NCBI RefSeq assembly: GCF_000219215.1
Contig: NC_015726.1
Span: 2,480,001 to 2,544,000 of the forward strand
DNA: 64,000 nt
DNA from: Cupriavidus necator N-1
Lineage (GTDB): Bacteria > Pseudomonadota > Gammaproteobacteria > Burkholderiales > Burkholderiaceae
Reading direction: 5' to 3'
The notes below the pieces were generated by a model. That model did not search any database. It saw only the letters and a list, made by a program, of their open reading frames with translations, and was not told where the DNA came from. This document shows, in pieces, positions 27,153 through 34,038 of the stretch (within the stretch, counting starts at the first letter, position 1; the number at the start of each line of letters is the position of its first letter). A program made the translations under genes and the position numbers.

Positions 27153-27560
27153 TTACAGGCCCAGCGCAGCGATGCCGGCACGCGCGATCTGCGCGTCTTC
27201 GGTCGACTTCACGCCCGACACGCCCACGGCACCGACCACCTGATCGTTGCAGACGATGGGCACGCCGCCCTCCAACATGCCTTGCAGCACCGGCGCCGTC
27301 ATGAACGAGTAGCGGCCGTTGTTGATCATGTCTTCGTAGACCTTCGACTCACGACGGCCCAGCGACGAGGTACGGGCCTTCTCGCCGGCAATGTAGGCCG
27401 AGATCGGCGCGGCACCATCCAGGCGCTGCATCGCCAGCATATGGCCGCCATCGTCCACCACGACGATCGACACGGCCCATTGATGATTCTTCGCCTCGGT
27501 TTCCGCTGCGGCCATGATCTTCTTCACGTCGTCTGCCGTCAGAACCGTCTTTTGCTGCAT
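27153..27560 (-). CDS. GlcG/HbpS-family protein (DUF336)
   Basis: 135 residues with the DUF336 pattern: a Val-rich strand AVSIVVVDDGGHMLAMQRLD, GAAPISAYIAGEKARTS and VLQGMLEGGVPIV, then GAVGVSGVKSTEDAQIARAG. Relatives include GlcG of glycolate clusters, adenosylcobalamin-related PduO C-terminal domains, and HbpS, a heme-binding oxidative-stress sensor of Streptomyces. The ATG at 27558-27560 has a GGAGAG site. The nearby Fur-regulated tonB/hemP genes make a heme-related role worth considering, but this is context only. Confidence 0.78.
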   Translation of the reverse strand: MQQKTVLTADDVKKIMAAAETEAKNHQWAVSIVVVDDGGHMLAMQRLDGAAPISAYIAGEKARTSSLGRRESKVYEDMINNGRYSFMTAPVLQGMLEGGVPIVCNDQVVGAVGVSGVKSTEDAQIARAGIAALGL

Positions 27561-27661
27561 GCCACTCTCCTGGTCATTCATTTGGTTGAGGCCGAAGTAT
27601 AGCGCCGCGCCCCGGCCATCGTCATGACAGGCGCCCCGTTGCGGTGCGCCGGGGCACGGGC

Positions 27662-27695
27662 AAAAACAAGAATGGCCCGCGTTCAGCGGGCCATT
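27662..27695 (-). terminator. Rho-independent terminator of the repeat-protein gene
   Basis: Minus strand: AATGGCCCGC-TGAAC-GCGGGCCATT followed by CTTGTTTTTG, 24 bases after the stop of the repeat protein. Confidence 0.85.
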
Positions 27696-27718
27696 CATCA
27701 TGCACGGAAAACAGCGAT

Positions 27719-27934
27719 TCAGGCGCCGTCTGTGAACGGATCCGGGTTGCCCATGCGTGCGCCGTCGGTAAACGGATCGGGCTTGCCGATGCGCGCGCCA
27801 TCGGTGAACGGATCGGGCTTGCCGAGGCGGGCACCGTCGGTGAACGGATCCACCTTGCCCATCTTGGCACCATCGGTGTATGGGTCCGTCTTGCCGACCC
27901 TGGAGCCGTCCAGGTATGGATCGACCTTGCCGAC
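27719..27934 (-). repeat. 36-bp tandem repeats coding for the DPFTDGAR units
   Basis: Six in-frame 36-bp units with about 75-95% identity between neighbours at the 3' end of the gene, diverging towards its 5' end. There is no spacer sequence between units. Confidence 0.85.
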
Positions 27935-28012
27935 GGAGGCAAATGCGGAGGTGGAAAGCGCGCCCAGCGCGGCCAGCGCTGCGACGGCAGCAACGGCTTG
28001 TGTGATCTTCAT
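27719..28012 (-). CDS. Secreted 12-residue-repeat protein, unknown function
   Basis: 97 residues. A signal peptide (AVAAVAALAALGALSTSAFA) is followed by six 12-residue repeats with consensus (L/I/M)GKPDPFTDGAR, from VGKVDPYLDGSR to MGNPDPFTDGA. The repeats become more alike towards the C terminus, a sign of recent tandem duplication. The Asp-Pro-(Phe/Tyr)-x-Asp-Gly core could bind a cation or carbohydrate, but no named repeat family comes to mind. The ATG at 28010-28012 has an AAGGGGA site. It has its own terminator, so it is monocistronic. Confidence 0.72.
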   Translation of the reverse strand: MKITQAVAAVAALAALGALSTSAFASVGKVDPYLDGSRVGKTDPYTDGAKMGKVDPFTDGARLGKPDPFTDGARIGKPDPFTDGARMGNPDPFTDGA

Positions 28013-28145
28013 GGATATTCCCCTTGCTATTCTTTGGTTGGCGGAGGCACCGTGCAGCACTTTGGGGCGCCGTCATCACGATGTCACGATAACAGTTTAG
28101 GGGGAAACCCTTATATCGATAGAGGTGATGCTTTGAGCAGTCTGT

Positions 28146-28158
28146 TCAAATAATTTGA
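28146..28158. promoter_or_regulatory. Perfect 13-base palindrome upstream of the repeat protein
   Basis: TCAAATAATTTGA, in AT-rich sequence about 135 bases upstream of the repeat-protein start. It may be an operator; the protein that binds it is unknown. Confidence 0.4.
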
Positions 28159-28221
28159 CTACACTGAGCAAGGGGGCGAATTTCCGGGAACTGGCTCCAG
28201 CGCCTCATGTCGCAGTGCGGC

Positions 28222-28256
28222 AGGAAAAAGGAAGGGGCCCCCGGAGGGCCCCTTCT
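28222..28256 (-). terminator. Rho-independent terminator
   Basis: Minus strand: GAAGGGGCCC-TCCG-GGGGCCCCTTC followed by CTTTTTCC, just downstream of the Tyr/Pro-rich protein gene. Confidence 0.85.
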
Positions 28257-28288
28257 CTTTCAAAAAGCTTGCGTAGATCGAACGACGA

Positions 28289-28636
28289 TCAGTCGTCGCG
28301 CCAACGGCCGTGACCATGACCATGGCCACGATAGTATCCCGGCGGGCCATAGTAGCCGCGGTGGCCGCCGTAATAACGTGGCGGGCCGTAGTAGCCAGGA
28401 CCGTAGTAGACCGGACGCGGGCGTACCACCACCGGGGGCGGGCCGTAGTAGACCGGCGCAGGCGCCACCACGACAGGCGGCGGTGCATAGTAAGCCGGGG
28501 CCGGCGGATAGTAGGCCGGCGCGCCAACCACCACGCCCGGCACCCCAATTGCCACGCCGACGCTCACATGGGCCATTGCTGCCCCGGACGCAAGCCCGGC
28601 TGCGACACCGAATGCTGCGAGCCACCAACGTTTCAT
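28289..28636 (-). CDS. Exported Tyr/Pro/Gly-rich low-complexity protein
   Basis: 115 residues with a signal peptide (MKRWWLAAFGVAAGLASGAA, cleavage after MA). The mature part is dominated by Tyr, Pro and Gly (APAYYPPAPAYYAPPPVVV, then GPGYYGPPRYYGG) and ends His/Gly/Arg-rich (GHGHGHGRWRDD). Such short exported proteins are common in Burkholderiaceae genomes and have no known role; the tail could bind metal. Own terminator and likely own promoter (TACAAT-like -10 at 28672-28677 on the minus strand). Confidence 0.68.
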   Translation of the reverse strand: MKRWWLAAFGVAAGLASGAAMAHVSVGVAIGVPGVVVGAPAYYPPAPAYYAPPPVVVAPAPVYYGPPPVVVRPRPVYYGPGYYGPPRYYGGHRGYYGPPGYYRGHGHGHGRWRDD

Positions 28637-28798
28637 ATCCGCCTCTCAAAGTGAGATTTCTCTTACTCCGTATTGTAGGGCTTCGGAATTTTCCAGGTGC
28701 AACGGCGAGGTCGACATTGTTACCAGCCGTAACAGTGGCGTCACTTTTTTCGCGCTTGCATCCGGGATGCGGAGCCACCACAATACCGGGCTTGCCGT

Positions 28799-28885
28799 GC
28801 GGCCGTGGAGAAATTGGTAGACTCAGCAGACTTAAAATCTGCCGCCTTTCCAGGCTTACGGGTTCGAGTCCCGTCGGCCGCACCA
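28799..28885 (+). tRNA. tRNA-Leu(TAA)
   Basis: 87 bases, class II. Acceptor GCGGCCG/CGGCCGC, anticodon loop in GCAGA-CTTAAAA-TCTGC (TAA), a long variable arm, and T arm ACGGGTTCGAGTCCCGT. CCA is encoded. Confidence 0.96.
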
Positions 28886-28925
28886 GGGCGTACAGCCGCC
28901 CACCCCTTCGGCTCCCGGCCCCAAA

Positions 28926-28952
28926 CAAAAAAGAGGGCCATCGCCCCCTCTT
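28926..28952 (-). terminator. Terminator downstream of the yeiH-type gene
   Basis: Minus strand: AGAGGG-(loop)-CCCTCT followed by TTTTTTG. It lies 27 bases after the stop codon of the UPF0324 gene. Confidence 0.8.
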
Positions 28953-28978
28953 CTGATGCCTTCAGGTCCGCGCGCGCG

Positions 28979-30073
28979 TCAGGACATCGCGTAGCACATC
29001 AGCGCACCCACTCCCATCAGGAACACGAACAGCACACCGGCCAGCGCCAGCGGCTTGCGTCCGGCGCGCACCAGGTCGCCGATGCGGGTGTGCAGGCCGA
29101 TCGCCAGCATCGCGCAGGCCAGCAGCCAGTTGTCCAGCGCGATCAGCGGCGCCTTCCAGGCGGTGGGCACGGTGCCGGCCGAGTTGACCGCCATCACTGC
29201 GACAAACCCCACCGCGAACCACGGCACCGACTTCAGGATGCCACGCAGGCGGCTGCCGCCGGCAGTGCCTTGCTCCGCTTGCGCACCGCCCTGCGGCCAC
29301 AGCGCCATCACCAGCAGCAGCGGACCCAACGCCAGCACGCGCACCATCTTGGCCACCACGGCAGCGTCGGCGGTCGGCTCGCTGATCATCTTGCCGGCGG
29401 CGATCACCTGGGCCACCTCGTGCAGCGTCGCGCCGGTGAAAATACCGAACATGCGCTCGCTGACGGCCCAGTGCCAGTGGCCGGTCGCCAGTTCGTACAG
29501 ATAGGGATAAAGCAGCATGCCGACGGTGCCGAACAGCACCACCGTCGCCACCGCCACGGCGGTCTGCTTGTCGTCGGTGCGCACCACCGACGATACGGCG
29601 ATGGCCGCGGCGGCACCGCAGATGGCGCTGCCGGAGCTGACCAGGATCGCTTCGCGGCGGCTCAGGCCGAAGAACCTCGTACCCACCCAGGTGCCGAACA
29701 GTAGCGTGGCCACCAGCATGGTCAGCGGCACCACGATGCCCGGCAGGCCGAGCGCGACGATCGAGGCAAAGGTCAGGCGCAGCCCGTACAGCGCAACGCC
29801 CAGGCGCAGCAGGTAGTGGCGTGCGACCTGCATTCCGGGCGCCAGCGGTGCCAGCCAGTGGCGCGGCAGCGTATTGGCCGCAACCATGCCGGCACACATG
29901 GCCAGCGTCAGCGCGCTGAGCCCATAGCGCGCCACGGCCGGATGCTCGGCCAGCGCAATCGCCAGCCAGGCAATGCCGCCCAGCGGGACCAGCGTCAGCA
30001 GGCGCTGCGACCACGGCGGCGGCAAGGCCGGCGCGGCGGCCGGGGTGGTGCGGGGGGCGGAGACGGAGGACAT
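28979..30073 (-). CDS. yeiH: YeiH/UPF0324-family membrane protein
   Basis: 364 residues with about ten membrane helices. Family segments are LLRLGVALYGLRLTFASI, LVSSGSAICGAAAAIAVSSV, FGIFTGATLHEVAQVIAAG and LLACAMLAIGLHTRI. YeiH-type proteins are putative sulfate/sulfite or related anion exporters; in enterobacteria yeiH is divergent from and activated by the LysR regulator YeiE. The same layout is present here, with a LysR gene 98 bases away in the opposite direction. Transport substrate is not proven. Confidence 0.86.
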   Translation of the reverse strand: MSSVSAPRTTPAAAPALPPPWSQRLLTLVPLGGIAWLAIALAEHPAVARYGLSALTLAMCAGMVAANTLPRHWLAPLAPGMQVARHYLLRLGVALYGLRLTFASIVALGLPGIVVPLTMLVATLLFGTWVGTRFFGLSRREAILVSSGSAICGAAAAIAVSSVVRTDDKQTAVAVATVVLFGTVGMLLYPYLYELATGHWHWAVSERMFGIFTGATLHEVAQVIAAGKMISEPTADAAVVAKMVRVLALGPLLLVMALWPQGGAQAEQGTAGGSRLRGILKSVPWFAVGFVAVMAVNSAGTVPTAWKAPLIALDNWLLACAMLAIGLHTRIGDLVRAGRKPLALAGVLFVFLMGVGALMCYAMS

Positions 30074-30125
30074 GGCAGGCTCGGGTCGTGTTCTTTAGTG
30101 ACTCAAGCGTACTGGCGCCCAGCTA

Positions 30126-30173
30126 ACCCGTAAAACGGGTAATATCGTTATGTGTTATTGATTATATCGATAT
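30126..30173. promoter_or_regulatory. Candidate LysR operators in the yeiH-lysR interval
   Basis: Two palindromes lie between the divergent genes: ACCCGTAAAACGGGT (30126-30140), and ATATCGATAT (30164-30173), which overlaps the regulator start codon and has a further ATATCG at 30142-30147. This fits LysR-type binding with autoregulation. Confidence 0.55.
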
Positions 30174-31101
30174 GAACCACCGCCCCGACCCCCGGCCTGA
30201 ACACCGCCCCCTGCGTCTGACGCTGCGCCAGCTGTCCGTCTTCGTCGCCGTGGCCCAGCATGGCAGCACCATGGCGGCGGCGCAGGCACTTGCGATGTCG
30301 CAGTCGGCTGTCAGCGCCTCGCTGGCCGAGCTGGAGCGCGCGCTCGACAGCCCGCTGTTTGATCGCGTGGCCCGCCGGCTCAGCATCAACGAGACCGGCC
30401 GCCAGTTTTTCCCGCGCGCGCTGTCGCTGCTGGACCAGGCCCAGGAATTGGAGCGCTTTGCCACCCAGACCGGCGTGCAGCTGCGCATCGCGGCCAGCAA
30501 TACCATTGGCAGCTACATCCTGCCGCCGCTGCTGGCGGGCTTTCGCCATTCGCGCAGCGGACCGTGCACGCTGGATCTGCGCATCGGCAATACCCGCGAA
30601 GTGCTGCAATCGTTGCTGCAGTTCGACGCCGATATCGGCCTGGTCGAAGGCGCCAGCCATGAGCGCGACCTGCGCAGCGTGCGCTGGTGCGATGACGAGA
30701 TGGTGGTGGTGGTCGGCCCCTCGCATCCGCTTGCGGCCGTGCCGCATGACCTGGTGGCGCTGCGCGATGCCGAGTGGATCGTACGCGAGCCCGGCTCGGG
30801 CACGCGCGAGGTCATCGAGGAACGGCTGGTGCCGCTGCTGGGCGAACTGCGCTTCGCGCTGGAACTGGGCAACGCCGAAGCCATCAAGCGCGCCGTGATG
30901 AGCGGCTTCGGCGTCAGCTGCCTGTCGCTGCATGTGGTGCGCGATGAGCTGGAACGCGGCACGCTGGTGGCGATCCGCGATGGCCTGCCACGCATCGTGC
31001 GGCCGCTGCAGCTGGTGGTGCACCAGGACAAGTTCCCGACCCAGGGGCTGCTGGCCTTTACCGAATACCTGCGCACCATGGCGCCGAGGATCGGCGGCTG
31101 A
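30172..31101 (+). CDS. LysR-family regulator (YeiE-like)
   Basis: 309 residues. An N-terminal winged helix-turn-helix (LTLRQLSVFVAVAQHGSTMA, AMSQSAVSASLAELE, LFDRVARRLSINETG) is followed by a periplasmic-binding-protein-like effector domain (about 95-300) with VREPGSGTREVIEERL and AIKRAVMSGFGVSCLSLH, which is the CysB/YeiE-type ligand-pocket region. Divergent from yeiH, so it very likely controls that gene. In enterobacteria YeiE responds to sulfite; whether this one does is inference. Confidence 0.87.
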   Translation: MNHRPDPRPEHRPLRLTLRQLSVFVAVAQHGSTMAAAQALAMSQSAVSASLAELERALDSPLFDRVARRLSINETGRQFFPRALSLLDQAQELERFATQTGVQLRIAASNTIGSYILPPLLAGFRHSRSGPCTLDLRIGNTREVLQSLLQFDADIGLVEGASHERDLRSVRWCDDEMVVVVGPSHPLAAVPHDLVALRDAEWIVREPGSGTREVIEERLVPLLGELRFALELGNAEAIKRAVMSGFGVSCLSLHVVRDELERGTLVAIRDGLPRIVRPLQLVVHQDKFPTQGLLAFTEYLRTMAPRIGG

Positions 31102-31119
31102 GCCGCACCCGGGCTCCGG

Positions 31120-32352
31120 TCAGGCCGGCTGCGGATCCGCGCTGCGATTGCGCCGCGCCGTGTACAGGTCGAGCAGGTGGAACAGCACCGGATTGAGCAT
31201 GATCGACAGCAGCGCCCCGGCCAGGATCAGCGCCTGGCCGCGCTCGGGCAGGATCTTCAGGTAGACGCCGAGGCTGGCGAGAATGAACGAGAACTCGCCG
31301 ATCTGCGCCAGGCTCACGGCAATGGTCATGCCGGTCTGCCCGGAATGCCCGAAGGCACGCACGATGGCCAGCGCCGCCAGCGACTTGCCCACCACGATGA
31401 TAAACACCGTCGCCAGCACGCCCCACGGGTCGTTGACTAGCACCATCGGGTCGAACAGCATGCCCACGGATACGAAGAAAAGCACGGCGAAGGCATCGCG
31501 CAGCGGCAGCGACTCTTCGGCCGCACGATGGCTGAACTCGGACTCCGCCAGCACCATGCCGGCAAAGAACGCGCCCAGCGCGAACGAGACGCCAAAGAGC
31601 GCATAGGCGCCGTAGGCCACGCCCAGCGCCGTCGCCAGCACGCCCAGGCGGAACATCTCGCGGTTGCCGGTCCAGACGATGCGCTCCAGCATCCACGGGA
31701 TAAAGCGCCGGCCGATCACCAGCATCACCGCGACGAAGGCAGCCACCTTGCCCAGCGTCGCGAAGATCGCGAACACCACCTCGCCGGTAGCAGGCGCGGC
31801 CTCGCCCGATGTTTCGCCGGCCCCCGCCAGCAGACCTGCCATGGCCGGCAGCAGCACCAGGGCCAGCACCATCGCCAGGTCTTCCACGATCAGCCAGCCG
31901 ACCGCGATGCGGCCCTGCGGCGACTCCACCAGGTCGCGCTCCTGCAGGGCCTTGAGCAGCACCACGGTGCTGGCCACCGACAGCGCCAGCCCGTACACCA
32001 GCCCCTGCCCCCATGACCAGCCGAAGCCCCAGGCCACCAGCATGCCCATCAGCGTGGCGATGCCAATCTGCACCACCGCCCCCGGAATGGCGATGCGCTT
32101 GACCGCCATCAGGTCCTTGATCGAAAAGTGCAGTCCCACGCCGAACATCAGCAGGATCACGCCAAGCTCGGCCAACTCCGGCGCCAGGGCCTGGTCGGCG
32201 GTATAGCCGGGCGTATGCGGTCCGACCACGATGCCCGCGCACAGGTAGCCGATCAGCGGCGGCAGGCGCAGCCGGCTGGCGATGGCGCCAAGGATAAAGG
32301 CCAGGACGATACCGCCGACGATGGTACTGATAAGCGGGGTGGCGTGATGCAT
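31120..32352 (-). CDS. CPA2-family monovalent cation:proton antiporter
   Basis: 410 residues with about twelve membrane helices, in the KefB/YbaL-type family. Key stretches are LPPLIGYLCAGIVVGPHTPG, ELGVILLMFGVGLHFS, LSVASTVVLLKALQERDL and FFVSVGMLFDP. The C-terminal TrkA-N nucleotide-binding domain that regulates full-length KefB/YbaL is missing, and the protein ends after the last helix. I chose the ATG at 32350-32352, which places the first helix at the N terminus. It exchanges K+ or Na+ for protons; ion preference unknown. Confidence 0.84.
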   Translation of the reverse strand: MHHATPLISTIVGGIVLAFILGAIASRLRLPPLIGYLCAGIVVGPHTPGYTADQALAPELAELGVILLMFGVGLHFSIKDLMAVKRIAIPGAVVQIGIATLMGMLVAWGFGWSWGQGLVYGLALSVASTVVLLKALQERDLVESPQGRIAVGWLIVEDLAMVLALVLLPAMAGLLAGAGETSGEAAPATGEVVFAIFATLGKVAAFVAVMLVIGRRFIPWMLERIVWTGNREMFRLGVLATALGVAYGAYALFGVSFALGAFFAGMVLAESEFSHRAAEESLPLRDAFAVLFFVSVGMLFDPMVLVNDPWGVLATVFIIVVGKSLAALAIVRAFGHSGQTGMTIAVSLAQIGEFSFILASLGVYLKILPERGQALILAGALLSIMLNPVLFHLLDLYTARRNRSADPQPA

Positions 32353-32708
32353 GCGTGCGGGATTCCTCGTGTCAGGGGCTGAACGGCTAACCCGCTCCCT
32401 GCCCTGGCAACCGCGACAGCGCATCCGGCGCGCACCAGCGGTCAACGCGGGAAAGTCGCCGCAACAATCGGCAGCAGCATCGGAACGGGGAAGAACGGGA
32501 AGTGCCGCAGCGGCCCCGGACACGCCAGCGGCGCGTCACGGATCGGGGATGGCGATTGACATGCGGCCCCGCTATCCATCACGCGGAGCCCCCCGAAAAG
32601 CGTACGACAGGAGTAATGTAACATGCCCGCCACGTGCCCGAGGCGCGAAGATGGCGGACGATCCGGTGCCTGCTTGCCTGAACGCGAGGTGAGGAACAGG
32701 CCCGGAAA
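32353..32708. other. Intergenic region without a supported gene
   Basis: 356 bases between the antiporter gene and the tRNA-Cys terminator. ORFs here are short, have no ribosome-binding sites and run across tRNA genes. I see no hairpin or operator I would defend. Confidence 0.4.
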
Positions 32709-32736
32709 ACAAAAACGGCGCCGCGAGGCGCCGTTC
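32709..32736 (-). terminator. Terminator of the pgsA-tRNA transcript
   Basis: Minus strand: ACGGCGCC-TCGC-GGCGCCGT followed by TTTTTGTTTT, 11 bases after the CCA end of tRNA-Cys. Confidence 0.88.
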
Positions 32737-32746
32737 TGCATGCAAC

Positions 32747-32820
32747 TGGAGGCGGAGGTCGGAATCGAACCGGCGTACACGGCTTTGCAGGCCGCTGCAT
32801 AACCACTCTGCCACCCCGCC
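32747..32820 (-). tRNA. tRNA-Cys(GCA)
   Basis: 74 bases, acceptor GGCGGGG-type 5' end, anticodon loop CTGCAAA (GCA), T arm CCGGTTCGATTCCGA, CCA encoded. Third tRNA of the cluster downstream of pgsA. Confidence 0.96.
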
Positions 32821-32940
32821 AGGTGACGTGCTGCTGGATTGTATCCGCATTCAGCCGATGCTGCCGGAGCCCAGCTTCCGGCAATGTCTTGCGGCGATTC
32901 AACCCAAACAAAAAGGGAAGCGGTGCTTCCCTTTGGGGAT

Positions 32941-33016
32941 TGGAGCGGGAGACGAGTCTCGAACTCGCGACCTCAACCTTGGCAAGGTTGCGCTCTACCA
33001 ACTGAGCTACTCCCGC
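32941..33016 (-). tRNA. tRNA-Gly(GCC), copy 2
   Basis: 76 bases, acceptor GCGGGAG/CTCCCGC, anticodon loop CTTGCCAAG (GCC), T arm GCGAGTTCGAGACTCGT, CCA encoded. Identical to the copy at 33078-33153. Confidence 0.97.
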
Positions 33017-33077
33017 ATACAACTTTTTACTGCCAGCCCCGCATCGTGCGAGGCACGCTGCCGGACCTTCTTTAACC

Positions 33078-33153
33078 TGGAGCGGGAGACGAGTCTCGAA
33101 CTCGCGACCTCAACCTTGGCAAGGTTGCGCTCTACCAACTGAGCTACTCCCGC
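33078..33153 (-). tRNA. tRNA-Gly(GCC), copy 1
   Basis: 76 bases, the same sequence as the copy at 32941-33016. It is the first tRNA after pgsA. Confidence 0.97.
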
Positions 33154-33325
33154 AGGGGCACTACCAAAATCCAACTAAGGTGTTTTATGCTGCAACACGC
33201 TGTTATCTCACAACATCTTGCGTTAAACCAACCTTATCTCGCTGCTTTCGTTTGCGTCGTCAGCAACGAGAATGAGATTATGCAAAGAACTGCTCTCGTC
33301 GTCAACACCTTTTCAAAAATTCTTT

Positions 33326-33925
33326 TCACTTTTGCGCGCCGGCGCGCGCCACCATCCCGCTGCGCTCGCGGATCTGCGGCCAGGCAAGCTTCATGTAATA
33401 GAACATCGACCACAGCGTCAGCACTGCCGCCACGTAGATCATCCACGTGCCGAGCAGGTGGGCATCGAAGCCGAGCAAGCGGTCGCTGTACAGCAGCAGC
33501 GGGATCGCCACCATCTGCACCGTGGTCTTGAGCTTGCCGAGGAAGTTCACCGCGACGCTCTTGGAAGCGCCGATCTGCGCCATCCATTCACGCAGCGCCG
33601 AAATGGTGATCTCGCGCCCGATGATCACCAGCGCGATCAGGTCCGTGACCCGGCCCAGCGCCAGCAGCGAAAGCAGCGCCGCCGTCACCATCAGCTTGTC
33701 GGCGACCGGGTCCAGGAAGGCGCCGAACGACGAGGTCTGGTTCCAGCGCCGCGCAAGGAACCCGTCCAGCCAGTCCGTGACCGCGGCAATGATGAAAAAC
33801 GACGCCGCCGTCAGGTTCTTGGCATGCATCGGCAGCCACGCGTCGGGCAGGTAGAACACGCCTACCACCAGTGGAATCATGGCGACACGAAGCCAGGTCA
33901 GCAGGATCGGGAAATTGAAGGGCAT
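33326..33925 (-). CDS. pgsA: CDP-diacylglycerol-glycerol-3-phosphate phosphatidyltransferase
   Basis: Makes phosphatidylglycerol phosphate, the committed step to phosphatidylglycerol and cardiolipin, in the inner membrane. 199 residues, four to five membrane helices. The CDP-alcohol phosphotransferase motif DG(x2)AR(x8)G(x3)D(x3)D is complete: DGFLARRWNQTSSFGAFLDP, then VAD. The ATG at 33923-33925 (MPFNFPILLTWLR) matches the usual N terminus. It lies between uvrC (upstream) and two tRNA-Gly and a tRNA-Cys (downstream), the same order as uvrC-pgsA-glyW-cysT in enterobacteria. Confidence 0.93.
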   Translation of the reverse strand: MPFNFPILLTWLRVAMIPLVVGVFYLPDAWLPMHAKNLTAASFFIIAAVTDWLDGFLARRWNQTSSFGAFLDPVADKLMVTAALLSLLALGRVTDLIALVIIGREITISALREWMAQIGASKSVAVNFLGKLKTTVQMVAIPLLLYSDRLLGFDAHLLGTWMIYVAAVLTLWSMFYYMKLAWPQIRERSGMVARAGAQK

Positions 33926-34038
33926 GGAACTCGGGCGGCGGGGGACGGTAACCAATCTTGCGATTGTCGCCGATTTCCGGACCAATCGACCATCATTGGC
34001 CAATTTCCCACCCCGCACCGCCCCGCGGCCCCGCGCGC

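Noticed and set aside
26939..27304. ORF running through the structured region after hemP
   Set aside because: Codon use poor, no ribosome-binding site, overlaps hairpins and a terminator.
27719..27934. Possible CRISPR array from 36-bp repeats
   Set aside because: Repeats are directly adjacent, in frame and without spacers; no cas genes. They code for a repeat protein.
28805..29704. ORF starting in tRNA-Leu and running antisense to yeiH
   Set aside because: Begins inside the tRNA and is a shadow of the UPF0324 gene.
32579..33142. ORFs across the tRNA-Cys and tRNA-Gly genes on both strands
   Set aside because: Translated tRNAs (for example GVAQLVERN- and ETSLELATST-type strings).
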